Positions 1 through 12,250 of a DNA stretch of 42,837 nucleotides are shown here, one piece after another. Location: contig NMRA01000285.1 in assembly GCA_002633005.1 (NCBI GenBank), forward strand, positions 297,505 to 340,341, read 5' to 3'. The notes beneath the pieces were generated by a model, which made no database searches, was not told the DNA's origin, and saw only the letters and a list, made by a program, of their open reading frames with translations. Each line of letters starts with the position of its first letter. Position 1 is the first letter of the stretch. Source of the DNA: Phoronis australis. Taxonomy: Eukaryota; Phoronida; Phoronidae. Position numbers and translations under genes: made by a program.

Positions 1-1545
1 AGGTGGCATGCAGACCAGACTTGAAGACTTTGAAATAGACATTAAACATATTGTTTAATTAAGTCTTGACATATTCTAAGTGTGTTATTCGATATATAGA
101 TCTTAGAACACCTGGTAAACACGTTTAGAACCCGTATGTACATGTAGTGTCTGGCAACTTCTGCACGACAAAACTTCATTAGAAAATGGGCATATTGGGC
201 GATTATCGGAAGCGCCACCAGGGCGTTGGCGTCAAAAGTCAAAAATCGCAACTGATCAAATGAAAAATTGCCCGATCATGAAGGCGTAGGAATAGAACTC
301 AATCGGCGAGATCAACCGGGCATCTCCCCACTATATATTGATGTAACCTAGGCATTTGGAAAAGACCGACTTGTTGATGGTATCGGGCACTAGATATAGG
401 CACTCTGCTAGGGGACTCCAAGGTCACGGAAAGCCCTTTTAAATCCGTATGTTTTTGCGACAAGGTCAAACTGTTGTAGATTAATACCTCGGGTATATCT
501 GGTTCTATGAAACTTTCCCTCGAGATCCGATACATGACCTGACGTCGCTCTCAGGACGTGTCCATGAACTCTAGCAATTCAAATTTTCGTGCTCAGTCGG
601 TGCTAACTGGTGCATAGCTACGTTTTTTGATTGATACGAATAATTCGAGCACTACCAAGTTATTAATTGTGAACGGAATTTGTGAGGTTCGCCTCTGCCG
701 TCTAGGATTTTCGCTGTAGTTTACATTTCATTTTTGTCAGCGGTTCCCCGTTTTTTAAACAATTTTACAGCTTGTATAGTGCGCACGCATTTGAAAATAG
801 ACACTTTACCCTACAGTTTTTCTAGATGTCTGTTTTCTAGAGGGACTCTCAAGGATAATTTCAGTTATTGCTCGTTTTCCCGTCATATTAAGGGCCCCTC
901 TCTTGCAGTCGCCCTGCGCTGGAATTGACTCTTCACTTTTACAGTGATCATAATTATAATCCTTACAGACAACTTTGCCCTCTTCTTGGAGGGGACCTAC
1001 TTCTGTATGGGAGCGGGACAATGAATCCTACCTCTTCTAAACCCGGCACTGAAACTCTCAATTATAATTTCGGACAACTAATGGGAATATCTCACAGCGC
1101 TGCGACAGCTCTCGACTAGTTGACGACTGTGTGAAAATACGAGAGTAGCCACAGCTTTCTCTTCAATCGAACACTCTTCTTCTACGGCGTAGTTCTATGC
1201 AACAAACTACGTACTGTAGAAGAGTCGCACAGTCTCGCTCTCGTGCCGTGCGCTTGCGATTTTCGGACAGGTCAGTAAAATTCTGACGATCGTTTTCTTC
1301 TCACAATAATCGCAGCGCCGAGTAAGGTGTCTTGAACCCGACTCGAAGAGTCACAAATTTGTGAGGGATCGACAACCTGGTTTAAACATGCTTGAATCAA
1401 GCGTTCCGACAATTTGTTTTCTTTCCAGTATAAGAGCTTGCGTTAACGCACAAGGCCCGTTTCCGTTAGTGATTTATAGGCAATTGCATAAATCACATTG
1501 CGAAATGCGTTCAAATTGTTTTAACAATAAAATAAAGGGGGTGTT
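1..1545. other. Noncoding stretch, no gene seen
   Basis: Short open frames on both strands lack splice support or recognisable motifs. Only the foldback at 1173-1225 stands out. Confidence 0.6.
1173..1225. repeat. Imperfect foldback, about 21-bp arms
   Basis: ACTCTTCTTCTAC...GTAGTT (1173-1194) pairs with AACTACGTACTGTAGAAGAGT (1205-1225), with a small gap. Weaker pairing may extend outward. Confidence 0.5.
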
Positions 1546-1694
1546 CAGTGGCGGATTTAGAGGGGGGCCATGCCCCCCCATAAAACTCTCCCAGATTCCA
1601 TTTGGCAATTGGGGGGTGCGAATGTCTGACGAGCAAAATCCTGGCTAATACTATGCCCTGGCCCCCCTAACTAAAAATCCTGGATCCGCCCCTG
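1546..1694 (+). mobile_element. G-run inverted-repeat element, family B copy 1
   Basis: Begins CAGTGGCGGATTTAG and ends GGATCCGCCCCTG. The ends are imperfect inverted repeats followed inward by runs of G or C. A 5-bp direct repeat GTGTT (1541-1545 and 1695-1699) flanks it. Noncoding and nonautonomous. Similar 'GGCGGATCC + poly-G' elements are widespread in invertebrate genomes (general knowledge). Confidence 0.8.
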
Positions 1695-1699
1695 GTGTT

Positions 1700-4600
1700 T
1701 CCATCGTAAATAAAACAACAAAAATGGTTCACTGAAATTTTCGGATATAATAACGTCCTTCGTCAACAGAAACAGAAATAAAGTAAACTATATGACAATT
1801 GACATCTGATAAATGGCGTATTACTAATGAACATGATATATTATTGCGGAAAAAGTAAAGGATATAATTTAAGAAGTCTTTATGTTACACTCTTGAACCT
1901 AATGAATTATTTACGTATATTTATTCTACTTTTCGACACCTAAGTCACGTGAATCCTTTAGAGGATCTGGATCGCCTTTTAGTTTCGGATTTATTTTTTA
2001 CGTTATTTTTCTGTAACAAGCAAAGGCGTAAGCTAATGTACCTTTATTTGAAACATGTACCTTTATTTGAAACGGATTGTCTAGCGATAGCAAAACGGAG
2101 GGGGGGGGGCGATTCCGCTTTCATGACGTCATGATCAGGGACGAGGTTTCCCATTCTAAACAATCAAGAATCACGCTACAGTGGCAATAAACGTGTCAGG
2201 TGTCAAAATGACAATTCCTGTCCTCAGCCTTTGGCTAAGGACAAGTGTTTTCCCCAAAAAATAACACGTCAACTAACTGTAGTAATGAGCGTTCTCGCGT
2301 CATTCTCGCGCAACAAGTGTTGTCTGACCCTGGATTGAATGTTCGACTGCTACAAGGCTCAACGTTCTGGATTCACAAGGTTAGGTTGTGGACCCGTGAT
2401 TCTTTTTCTTTTGAGTTATGTTTTAAAAAGCGCGCTAAATGACAGTCCTTCGAAAACCCACCATTTTATACGGATAAACGGAAACAAGAAAACGCTTTCG
2501 TTGTGGCAATGAGATATGCATCATGTATCGCCCATAATACTTTACGCACTATGGAAAGTCAGGCACATGCTTACGTTTATTTATGGACGTACGTTGACCT
2601 TCACACGACAACAATGAGAATTAACTAAAGTTGCACTTCGCCGTGTTAAGCTGGCTAAAAAAGTGAATTAGGCCTTTCATTTTGGTAAAATTGATCTCGT
2701 AATACCCCTAGGCTTACAGTGATAGGATTTTATTTTCGTTGCCAACAAGAACATCGAAACCATCAGTGTGTCAAGCAAATGTCTCATGTTTTATTGGGGT
2801 TGATTAAGCGGAAAACTGCAAATTGGACACTGGCGCATATCCGCATTGATTATGACGTGAGATGATAACGGAATTAAAATCTCATCCGGGTAATAAATAT
2901 CACGAGACCGATCTTCATGAGAGCGAAAAGGAGAAATTCTATTTACGTTGTTAGGCTGGCTTAACCTGACGAAATACAACTTGAGCAGATGGCGTGCTTT
3001 GGTTTTTTTTTTCTTAATTTTCTAACCCCTTCATCAAACGTTCACTAATTATGTTCAAGTGGACATGAAGCAGATCACAGTAAATCCAGTTTTTGCTCTT
3101 CATAGCCATCCTCTGAAGATTCCTTTCGTTTCTTTTTTGCATGAAAGTGCCTTTAAAATTGCGCCATCGTTAAAAAATAATAGCTAAATTATAATTTTAT
3201 TAAAATGATATAGATAATGCCTTCCTGATAATAGTAATAATAATGATAACAATTGTGGCGTTCATTAGCGTTGTGGTGGTTTTTGAGAATAGCAACAAGT
3301 TTTTAGCTGAAACCACTCAATGCGGGAGTAGTTTAGTTCATTTTGGCATGCTGGAACTTTTTATACTTGTGCCCACATATAATTAGGCAATAGCTGTTCA
3401 TTATGACGTACTTAGATAGACACAGATGCCGGCACACTATAGATTACAGATTGGTCAACTATTCCGTTATATTGGCGTGACTTGTCATCCACAGGTTAGT
3501 GCCACCTATTTCACGACTTGCTACGTACTGTGAATTGGATCAAACATGATCTTGGTCTCGCTTGAAAGCATAAACCTTGTACCTTTTGAAAAATTCCTTG
3601 CTGAGGCATAGTGACTTGTAGAAACAACGCAGTTACGCTCTCACGTTCAGCAAGAAATGTTTAATTTAAAAATTTGCGGATTTTAATCGCTTTGATATTT
3701 CCAGCACATTGATATTCTTGTAATCTCTTAACGCATCGTTTTTTGTCGTTTGGAATGTTTTGGGGTCTTAACTGTGCCATTTTTTCGCAGGTTTTCCAGG
3801 TTTTCTGCGATTTGTTTGGATCAAAATATGATAAAAATTATGAACGACCTTTACGCACATTCGCGTCAAATTGTGCGATTTTTTTCACATGAGGGTTCGA
3901 GAAGGAATTGACACACCTGTGACGATTAAAATGTCTGCAGCAATGGTTGTCATGGCTATTAAAAGTTCGAGGTCCCAAAGTTCAAACGTTAGTTGTGTTA
4001 ATCGTGTACATTAATTCCATGATGGAAGTAGGTTACTAACAAACACATGGGACTTTTTATCGAGCACGTCAGTCCTCAGTGTGAGCATTTCTGTTAGAAT
4101 AAGGGGAGGGGGGGGGCTAGCCCACTGTTTTTTTTCCGTGAAGATGATAAGACAACCCTGTGTGTAAGGTAAGTCGTCCTAGCCACCAACAGATGATATA
4201 TAGCGACAGAGTACAGAGTCTAAATTTCGATCGGAATCAAACGACAATCATATAATAGACTCGCCCGTCACGTTGTTTTTCACCGAGGACTTTGCTTCTC
4301 GTTCGCAAAAGGTGAGCAAACAGTCAAGCAATGTATTTTTTTCATTCTCATGTCTGCGACAGTAATGCATTAGTCATTAATCGGAAGGCTTGTTGTAGCC
4401 GCTTGGGGGAGACACCATCTCTAGCGGCTAATTCAGACGATAATGAATATTACAGAATAATCAATACTTTTATTTGGTGACGCGGACACATCATAAATAT
4501 GTGGAGGGCACGGCTAGTTGTAATCAGTCTTGCAATATATCTTCAGTAACGAGGCTGGCTTGCACAGGTAGGTTATGCGACTCGATACTTTTTTTCTAAC

Positions 4601-4712
4601 CCCAACTTCTCCCTTGCTTCCGTAGCATTGTTGAAGGTCTTGGGAGCGAACGCATTTGTCATTACGTTTGTCCTGAAGGCAAGCGCTGATGCATTTGGTG
4701 ACTTGCTTTATG
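1700..4712. other. Noncoding stretch
   Basis: AT-rich. Contains the 19-bp duplication (2036-2073), G homopolymer runs at about 2100 and 4108 that may be eroded G-run elements, and a TGACGTCA palindrome near 2123. No gene recognised. Confidence 0.6.
2036..2073 (+). repeat. 19-bp tandem duplication
   Basis: ATGTACCTTTATTTGAAAC occurs twice head to tail without change. Confidence 0.9.
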
Positions 4713-4756
4713 CACTGTCGGATTTAGGATATCATGAGGGGGAGACCCCAATTTTC
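4713..4756 (+). mobile_element. Decayed end of the element type seen at 42673
   Basis: CACTGTCGGATTTAGGATAT then CATGAGGGGGAGACCCCAA aligns base by base with CAGTGGCGGATCTAGGATAT then CACAAGGGGGGGGCCCCAA at 42673. Only this terminus is recognisable. Confidence 0.55.
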
Positions 4757-6245
4757 AGATGACAAATCTCCGTGACAGGCTTAATAAAAAAGCACACGGG
4801 CGCGATTTTTGTCATTCCAAATCGGCCCAGCTTGGCCTTTATTGTGAGTAAATTTCGACTTTTTGGGTCGCCTGTCTTTGACACAAATCAAAGACAAGCG
4901 TAATAGCGATATGACTTTAGCTATGCCACTAATTGCGGTATGCACATGTACGTTGGTTTGCTCCCTTGTTAGATATGTCAATTAGATAAAACGAAAAATA
5001 ATAGTTCACGTTATTAAATAAGTCTGTTTAATGAGCATACGGAGCCAACGGTTATACACATTGAGATATCCTTGTGCGGGTGGTAATTAAAGACCGTTCT
5101 CTTCGGGTTTACTTACAACTTCTTCTGGCAGTAACGCACGAGCAGCTTTTTTGCGTAACAACGGCTGCAATCTATTCCTAACATGTCGGCTTTCTACAGT
5201 GCACCGGGAACAGGTGTTCCGGATGTTGATATCAGTCACGACTTAACCTCGGTATAGTCCGGCAGCCTTAAAAGACGTCTTTCGTCTCCCAGATAGGATA
5301 TTGGTAAGTCGTGACAATGACTGGCTATGACACCCTTAACATAACGTGTTTCTTTCCCCTCACCTGAAGATTGTTGAAATCGCTCTGCGTATCCTTTTTC
5401 ATGGTGGGGCACGTTCACCCTTCGGTAGAAATATCTTAGACTAACAATTAAATATCTTTTGTCAGATTGGAAATGAAATATTTAGTGCGCATATATTTCT
5501 ATACAGACGGTCGCGGAAGGCGATGCAAATTTTAATTTCACTTGGACATTACTACTCCTTCCCTCAGACGCACTTATAGTACAGGTGAACAGTGCTCAAT
5601 TGCATGAAACAGTCCCAATAAGGAATCAACTACTCACGGTTCCCTAAGCTTCCAACGCAAAACTTTGTGCATACACTGATTGCTCTTTTCACGTTATTTT
5701 ATCGTTATTGCAACGTCACATTTTAGCTTTGATACGCAGAAAGATGTAAAAACGTTGAATTCTTAGTATTCGTGAAAATATACGGGAACATAACCGTGCA
5801 ACGTCCGTAATTCAGTAACGACTATAGCTCTATGTCCATTGAAACATGTGTCCAGTTTTCAGATATATCAATAGAAAGGGAACAAGTAAAAGAGGAAATC
5901 ACAATAAATATAACATCAGTGAGTAAACAAAAGCATCTATGAGTACAAAGTCTAGCTAGGCCTATAAGTGCGCTGAAATTTTCGGAACCATAATTCGGAG
6001 TCCCTGTTAGGATACTGACCTCAGCTGTGCCAGCATTTAAAAGGTGCTGACTTGCTCAAATTCTAAAGTTTCTCCGAAATTCACTAATAAAAACATCAGC
6101 CTATGATTTTGCCGAGAAATTTTCCAATAAGAGAATGACCGCCGAGAAAAACCCGACTGAGTTCCGTATCGCACGTGCGGGTATTCTAGCAATATCATGT
6201 CGGGTCCCTGTGGGTGCAGTTCAATAGCTGTCTCGCGGCGAGAAA

Positions 6246-6340
6246 AATCTAGCCAAAATCACGTGCTCCCTTTACAAATACACGGCGAAATTTCGCTAGA
6301 TCTTGCCTTTCTGGCGAGGTACGTAGCGTTACGAAACTCG
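6246..6340 (-). mobile_element. Relic of MITE family A
   Basis: Same orientation as the copy at 21240-21397. ATCTAGCCAAAATCACGTG, TACACGG, TCGCTAGATCTTGCCTT, GGCGAGGTAC and GTAGCGTTACGAAACTCG align with that copy. One terminal repeat is decayed and the other absent, so it is older. Confidence 0.7.
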
Positions 6341-7285
6341 ACCCTGATCTAAATAGCAGAGACTAGACAACTCCGATCTATTCTGACTTAATTAAGACTG
6401 GTCATAGAGTTGGCATCTACTAAGTTAGTAACGAAGAACGGCCCTGCCATCAAGAGCGAATTGGGTCTTCTCCTCTTGGCAATAAAACTCTTTTACTTTT
6501 GATCTCCATGTCCATGTCCATTGGGTAACCAACACACTTATAATCTCACTGCCCGCTTACGCTGCACTGATACGGTTTTAGTTCGTAGGAATTGCGTAAC
6601 ACTGTTGAGACACCTATCATGCAAGTCAAATCACGTGAATTTCCAAATATGGACGTCAATACACATTAGCCAGGAACTGTATGGCTTCCACGAAGCCAAC
6701 TGCGTACTGGAGACTGGAGCGAGGCTAATCGTGGTTCTGATACCCTGCCACCTAGCGACGTGATCAAAACAATTATAATTGGTTAGGTTTAAGTGGACAA
6801 ATTGTGATTATATATGTACACGACAATTCTAAATGAGTACGTGTATTTATGGATAATGATGTTTTGACGTACACGAGTTAATTGCATACTGCGCAGTTCC
6901 TGTTCCCGTTAAAGCGAATATACAGAAACCTGCATTCCGTCAATAATTGATTTAGACTATTTACCGATACAAAATCTGGTATTATCTTGTTCCTTACTGG
7001 GGTTAAAGAAGATTCCTAGGCTTCGTAACGACTGACAACTCCTTACTGTTTGAGATCAAGCTAGATAACTTGACTTGTCCCGGCGTGTCATACATTGCGT
7101 CGAGCATTTTCTTGAGCACATCCGAATTGCCAGTTCTTTCATAGTCCGAAGTTATTCCTCACCTAAGCATAGAACTCCATCCCATGCTCACGCATACGCG
7201 CGCAACCTCAGTGGCCGAGAGATCGGAGTTGGCTTTCCAGGGCTAGAGTTCTATGGTCCAAGCAAGGTAGAATTGCAAACAAATT

Positions 7286-7313
7286 TTATCACGGAAAGTG
7301 GTCTAAATCAACG
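7286..7313 (+). mobile_element. Possible family C right-end relic
   Basis: ATTTTATCACGGAAAGTGGTCTAAATCAA resembles the right end of the element at 23315-23579. The rest of the element is not recognisable. Short match, moderate support. Confidence 0.35.
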
Positions 7314-7824
7314 GTTACTTTTTAACAGCAAAATCCAGACTATAGTCGCTTTAATTGAAATTTGTAGTCAGATTACTGTCACGCGTCTTGAGGATGGTAT
7401 GCAATCTTGGGTTACAGCAATATATTTAATGATAAGCAACCGTTCTGAGTAATTATTCAAGGTCGAGCATCGGCTATTATGACCTACGATTTGTTTTCTT
7501 CAAGGATGTCTTTAATTTTACCCAAGACAGTGATCAATCTTACCTTTACAGACATTTAATATCCCCGAAGAACCGTAAGCTGAATCGATATGAAACCTGA
7601 AACCTGACCGTTAACTTTTTGAGCTGCCTCTAATCCACGTGATACGCCTTAAGGAAATGAAACAGAACCAGCGTGTAAAATAGGTTTGTTTCCAACCTGT
7701 TCATCTATTTCCGTAAAGCTTATTTCGACAAGATATGAAGAACACAGAACTAACAGTGTGATGGGTATTGAAGAGTGGTGTGTTGTGCTGGTCGAAATAG
7801 AATATTTCTCACATAAAATAGCTT

Positions 7825-7934
7825 CTGGGGCGGATCCAGGATTTTGGGTTGGGGGGCAGGGCAGAGTATTAGCCAGGATTCGCACCCCCCAACTGCCACA
7901 TGGAATCTAGGATAATTTTAGGGGGAGCCATGGC
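7825..7934 (-). mobile_element. G-run element, family B copy 2 (truncated)
   Basis: Reverse-complement relative of 1546-1694. GGGGCGGATCCAGGATTTT, GTATTAGCCAGGATT, CGCACCCCCCAA and GGAATCTAGGAT all have counterparts there, with about 16 internal bases missing. Homology stops exactly at the ambiguous base 7935. The loss of the last terminus may be real, or may be an assembly artefact at that base. Confidence 0.75.
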
Positions 7935-7935
7935 N
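7935..7935. other. Ambiguous base N
   Basis: A single N at the exact edge of the truncated G-run element (7825-7934), where homology to its sister copy ends. Confidence 0.99.
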
Positions 7936-8303
7936 CTTTGTACCTGTGTAACTGTTAATCTTGATTTCTTAACCGAAGCACTTTGGGGTTTAAACACTTT
8001 ACTACTCTCATGCGATCTTGAACTATTGGGGAATGAGCCAGTAATCCAAGTTAAAGGCAATACACAATGGCATCATTTTCTAATACGCAATTTTAGATTT
8101 GGCCAACGCCAATTAACTCCAAAGCATTTTTTTCGAATCGCTGATGGCTTCCGGCGTTCTTTTTAACTTGGTAAAGGATATAGAATGCTCTCAAGAACTA
8201 ATTTGATTTTCGTTTTTCAGTCAACTTAACGGGGAAACGCAGCTTTAACGAATTCGCGATTTTTTTCAAACTCTGTTGGAACTTAAGGCGCAAACACAGA
8301 GAA

Positions 8304-8460
8304 CCAGCCTCCCGTTCAGTAACGCTAGGACCTCGCTAAAAGCAAGATTTCGCGAGATTACGTGAGATATTGCCGTGTATTTCAAATGAGAACATGTGAC
8401 TCTGGCTAGATTTTAGCTAGGTCCTAGCGTAGGTCCTAGCGTTACTGAACGCACGCCTGG
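8304..8460 (+). mobile_element. 157-bp inverted-repeat MITE, family A copy 1
   Basis: Terminal inverted repeats of about 30 bp begin CCAG and share CGTTCAGTAACGCTAGGACC; the right end is CTGG. The interior has TTTCGCGAGATTACGTGAGAT. A second copy in the opposite orientation lies at 21240-21397 and a relic at 6246-6340. No coding capacity. No clear target duplication was seen, so the superfamily is undetermined. Confidence 0.88.
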
Positions 8461-11141
8461 TTGATGTGCAACAATGATGTGTTCAAAAACGTAACGAAAT
8501 TTGACATACTGTTTTTGCAAATAATACGAATTGCATGTACAAATATTTGCACATGTGGGACCCGTCTTATCAAAGGTCTGCTGAAGGTCTTAACTAAGAC
8601 TGCCGTAACTATGAAATTACTAGCACACAGTTCGTTTAACGAGGTTTATGAGGTGGTTGTTAACTGTGAATTCAAACAACGACCAAGATTAGGTCAGTTG
8701 TAGCCTTTTGCTTTTGTAGAAAATAAAATATCGCATTCGCAACCACGTGCTTCCGACCGTTTTAGCTACGACTCGGAGTAAGACCTTGATGTTTGAGGTG
8801 TTTAAGACAACTGGGCAATGCCCATTCCAACTGCCGTATACTATTTTGCATACAACAGTCGGACTGTGTAGACAGATGTCCGATTTGCACACGCGACTTC
8901 GTTTTAGTCGATCTAAAATTTTGAGCAAAATTGGACGTTCTCTATCTCAATCGAAAATCCGCGTTGGCTATGCAACTGTTTAGGTCAAGAAGTTGGAATA
9001 CCTGTCTACGCACCCCGATAAGTCGAATATCAGTAAAAGTTGTTGAGATGTTGTAGACTTTAAGATAAATTATTCAATCTCCAACCCATACCTGCAATAT
9101 CTAACCACGTCAAGAAAATTTGGTAGACATGGATTTTTCTGTTAGAAGCTAAACATTTGTCGAGTCAAAAATGTGACGCATGCGGAGAGTTTAAGACTTT
9201 ACGTTGTATGGGTTTGTTTTTCCTCATTAGCTCAAAAGCGCTTCATCTTTTTAGCCGGTCATAATGTGTAAAGCTACCAAAAAGGAAAATGAAATGTCTC
9301 TCTTACCGGACTTTGTCAAGAACAATAGAAACCATGAAAATTACGAAGCTCTATTGTCTCTGAGTGGACCGTATGGATGTGTTTTCCCTGTTGTTATCAC
9401 GACTGAGAACGAAGTGACCAAATGACCGTTTTGCCTAATAAAGGCAAAATGGTTGTCATAGCAACATTTTCAAACATGTAAGAGATAGTGCGTGCATGTA
9501 TGCATACACTAATCATGGTATTTGCCGCTTCGTGATCAAGTTACTTTCTGTAACATGAAGAACAGTTTGGACAAGCAGTAAGCTTTTGCAATTACAGAAA
9601 TAGTAGGTAATCAGCCATGCATGCGAACTTTCGCAAACTTGTTTAATTTGCGCTTTTTGAATGCTTACAAATTTAAAGATACCGATCCCTCAGAAAGCAT
9701 AGACCTAGTTTTTGCGTGCTTTCAAGGAATTTCTTGCTAACCTGTCAGTGAAACAGAGACATAGCGCTTCTTGTATAGTTATCAGGATTTTCCACCTGAA
9801 CGCCAACTTTCACCACTCAATTCAGCCAACATGCGCAGCAACATGCGAATAATTAGACAAGACTTTGTCTAACTAGTCCTTGTCAACGGCAGACAACATT
9901 TCATTTCGCGTTTAAAGCAGTATTAATTCAATGCTTTCTGTTAAAAAAATTTTGATTTAGGCTTCTTATCGTGATAAGATTGGTCTTCGTTTTGTTTCTT
10001 TCTTAGTTTAGAAATGATCTCTGGACTTGGGAAGAGCTGAAGGTTATTTTTTTGGAACAAACTCATTAAAATTTCACGCCGTGACCTGAAATTTTATGAG
10101 AAATAACTGTCAGTTCTTTCCGCAAAGACGCAATAAACTCACCTGTAATTTGACTAACTAGCAATTTGAGACCAAATCCATAATTTTAAGTAGACTGAAA
10201 TCAAAACATTTTTCACATAAAGCTCGCGTTAAATGTCGCTTTTACAAAAAAAGAAACACTGACTTTTTCTCTGTCTAGAGTTTTACCTTATTGTGAACTG
10301 GCATGGCATTTGCGGAGGTTGTTTATCTGTAAACCCTGTCTCCATACAAACATCGATCATCGTACGAAGTTGCCTACGATATTTGTGTAAACTGTAGTCC
10401 TATGGACAGTTCCGACATGTCATCCAAGCTAATAATTCCAGCTTTTCAAATGTTGGGAACATTTGAAAACAGCTATAGTCTGCCATGTATGACCCAAAAC
10501 ATTGAAGGTTTTACTAGGAGCATGCAGAGATCAACGGTATGCGGAGAACGAGCGAGGAAAAGTGCTTGTAGCTGATAAAAGCGTCATGTTGTGCACTTCA
10601 TTATAAAATAAATGTACGCCTGGGTACACCTGGCTATCTTCAAGTATTTATGAACAAACAAGCAAGTGAAAAGGTCACCTTCATTTCGTTTCACAATACT
10701 ATTCACTTCATTATCTTCAATAGATTTAACAATTGAACGATGAATATAAAATGGCGGCGTAGCCTCGTAAACAACTCAAGAAACTAACACTAGACCACCA
10801 GTGACGGTTGGATGATACAGTCAACTAAGTTCCCTAAATCTAGTACCTTTATAATGCACTTGTGGAAACATTGGTTCTCCTTTCTTATGATGTTCTGGTT
10901 TCATTGCTAAGTCAATTTTTTGGGTTTGATACAAGGCGAGAATGAACTCTACGTTGAATTCTCAATATCATTGAACATGGGGATCTTTTCATGTAAGCCT
11001 CTAATGCAAGGACTGAGACCCTTTTTATTTTTATTTTCATTGACCTAGGGTTTCGGATTTTAGTTATATTAATATTAGAAAATGTAATTAGTCACAGAGG
11101 AGATCTTAATAAAGATAAAATGATAGAAAAAAGGTTACATC

Positions 11142-11155
11142 TGAGTAAAGAACGA
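11142..11155 (+). mobile_element. Possible family C interior relic
   Basis: CATCTGAGTAAAGAAC matches the shared interior motif of family C, and CTGTCAGTTCTTT occurs about 1 kb upstream at about 10108. The surrounding sequence does not align clearly. Confidence 0.25.
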
Positions 11156-11628
11156 CGCAAGTACGCAAAATATTTAGGGAACTTAGCAGAGTAGGCCTGT
11201 TGTTTGGACTGTTTCATGGAAGCGGGAACAGTAGACTACAAAAAAATTTCAAATGCAGTCACGTCAAAGTAGTTTTCCCGCAATTACTGGCGGTATGAAA
11301 TAGTTCACCGGAGCGAAACAACTATTGCAGTATGAATGAAGCTTGGTGTGTCAATGGGACTGGCATAATCTATGAATGGGCTCTAAGGCTTGTTATTTTA
11401 TACATGCCTCTGTGTGCAACAGTTCTTTTGCTTACCCAGAGTCCATTTTGATAATGTGGCTCTATATGACAACAGTTTCGGTGAAATGTGATCAAAAACA
11501 CCCAGTAATAGAACTTAATTGTTAATGCGGCGGTAGCACGCTTGCACAATACTTCCGCGATATTGGATCGCGCTCGTGGGACTTTGCAAAGTTGTCATAT
11601 GGTAGGCGTAGTCAAACAATCTTTGTCG

Positions 11629-11743
11629 GAACTTTCCAGTGTGGTGTACAATTTCCTCTTGAGTCAAACGTCAGAAGTCAGTGCACCAATGAGACGTGCT
11701 CTTTTTCAAACGACAAATGCCACTGTGTATGTCTTTTGAGCTA
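11629..11743 (+). other. Cysteine-rich open stretch, possible exon
   Basis: After an acceptor-like ACTTTCCAG, the frame reads CGVQFPLESN, then SQCTNETCSF and DKCHCVC, with eight Cys in about 40 residues before the frame leaves the pattern. The density suggests an extracellular module, but there is no recognisable family, clear donor or second exon. Confidence 0.15.
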
Positions 11744-12129
11744 CAAAACGTGTCGGAACACCTGTCTACACACTCCGATTATAGTCGTGTACGACAGTCG
11801 TGTACACAATTAATTCGTATAATTCAGTTTGATTTTCTGAGATTTCACTGTCTTTTAATAGATTGCATCAGTTTTATCCAGGAATATGCATGATTTTGTA
11901 CGCAGCAGTAATTAACGTTTCATTCAAGCCCATCTCGTGACTGGATTTTCTTGAGTGTATCACGAAAGAGTCTATGGTCTGATTTTGCCCTTTGTCAATT
12001 AATACTTCACATTCATTGCCTTTTACTCTGATCATTTGGTCTTCAGACCTTCGGATGTTTTCCTATAAAATGCTAAAAACCCGCCTTGAAATTAAAACAT
12101 GACATGACATTAGAATAGCGTTTACTGAC

Positions 12130-12250
12130 CTTGATACACCCAGACTAAGCTAGGCGAGGTGCTGTACCCCACGCTGTCTCTTAGGACATCAAATAATTCC
12201 GGTGACAGCAAGGTACGCCCCGGCCAAGCAGCAAGTCGAGCAAAAGACAT
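12130..12250 (-). CDS. Candidate first coding exon, unknown product
   Basis: On the minus strand an ATG at 12250 (context ACGGCCATG, G at -3) opens 40 codons beginning MSFARLAAWPGRTLLSPELF and ending WVYQ before a near-consensus donor, AAG|GTCAGT. The composition looks protein-like and GC is higher than in surrounding DNA. No family was recognised and no further exon was identified on this strand, so this may be a chance frame. Other explanation: part of an old repeat. Confidence 0.2.

Larger units (their letters stand above)
4757..7824. other. Noncoding stretch with MITE relics
   Basis: Apart from the relics at 6246-6340 and 7286-7313, nothing coherent. The long open frame at 7075-7452 crosses the second relic and has no ATG at its start, so it is treated as chance. 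Confidence 0.6.

Noticed and set aside
2120-2130. TGACGTCA palindrome as a functional CRE
   Set aside because: An 8-bp site with no nearby gene; expected by chance at this scale.
3890-3980. GGGTTCGAGAAGG and AAGTTCGAGGTCCC as possible tRNA T-arms
   Set aside because: No acceptor stem, anticodon arm or D-arm could be built around them.
7075-7452. 125-codon open frame
   Set aside because: It does not start with ATG, crosses a transposon relic near 7286-7313 and has no recognisable domain.
11542-11893. Three overlapping plus-strand frames as separate genes
   Set aside because: Only the cysteine-rich middle frame has any pattern; the others are shadows without support.
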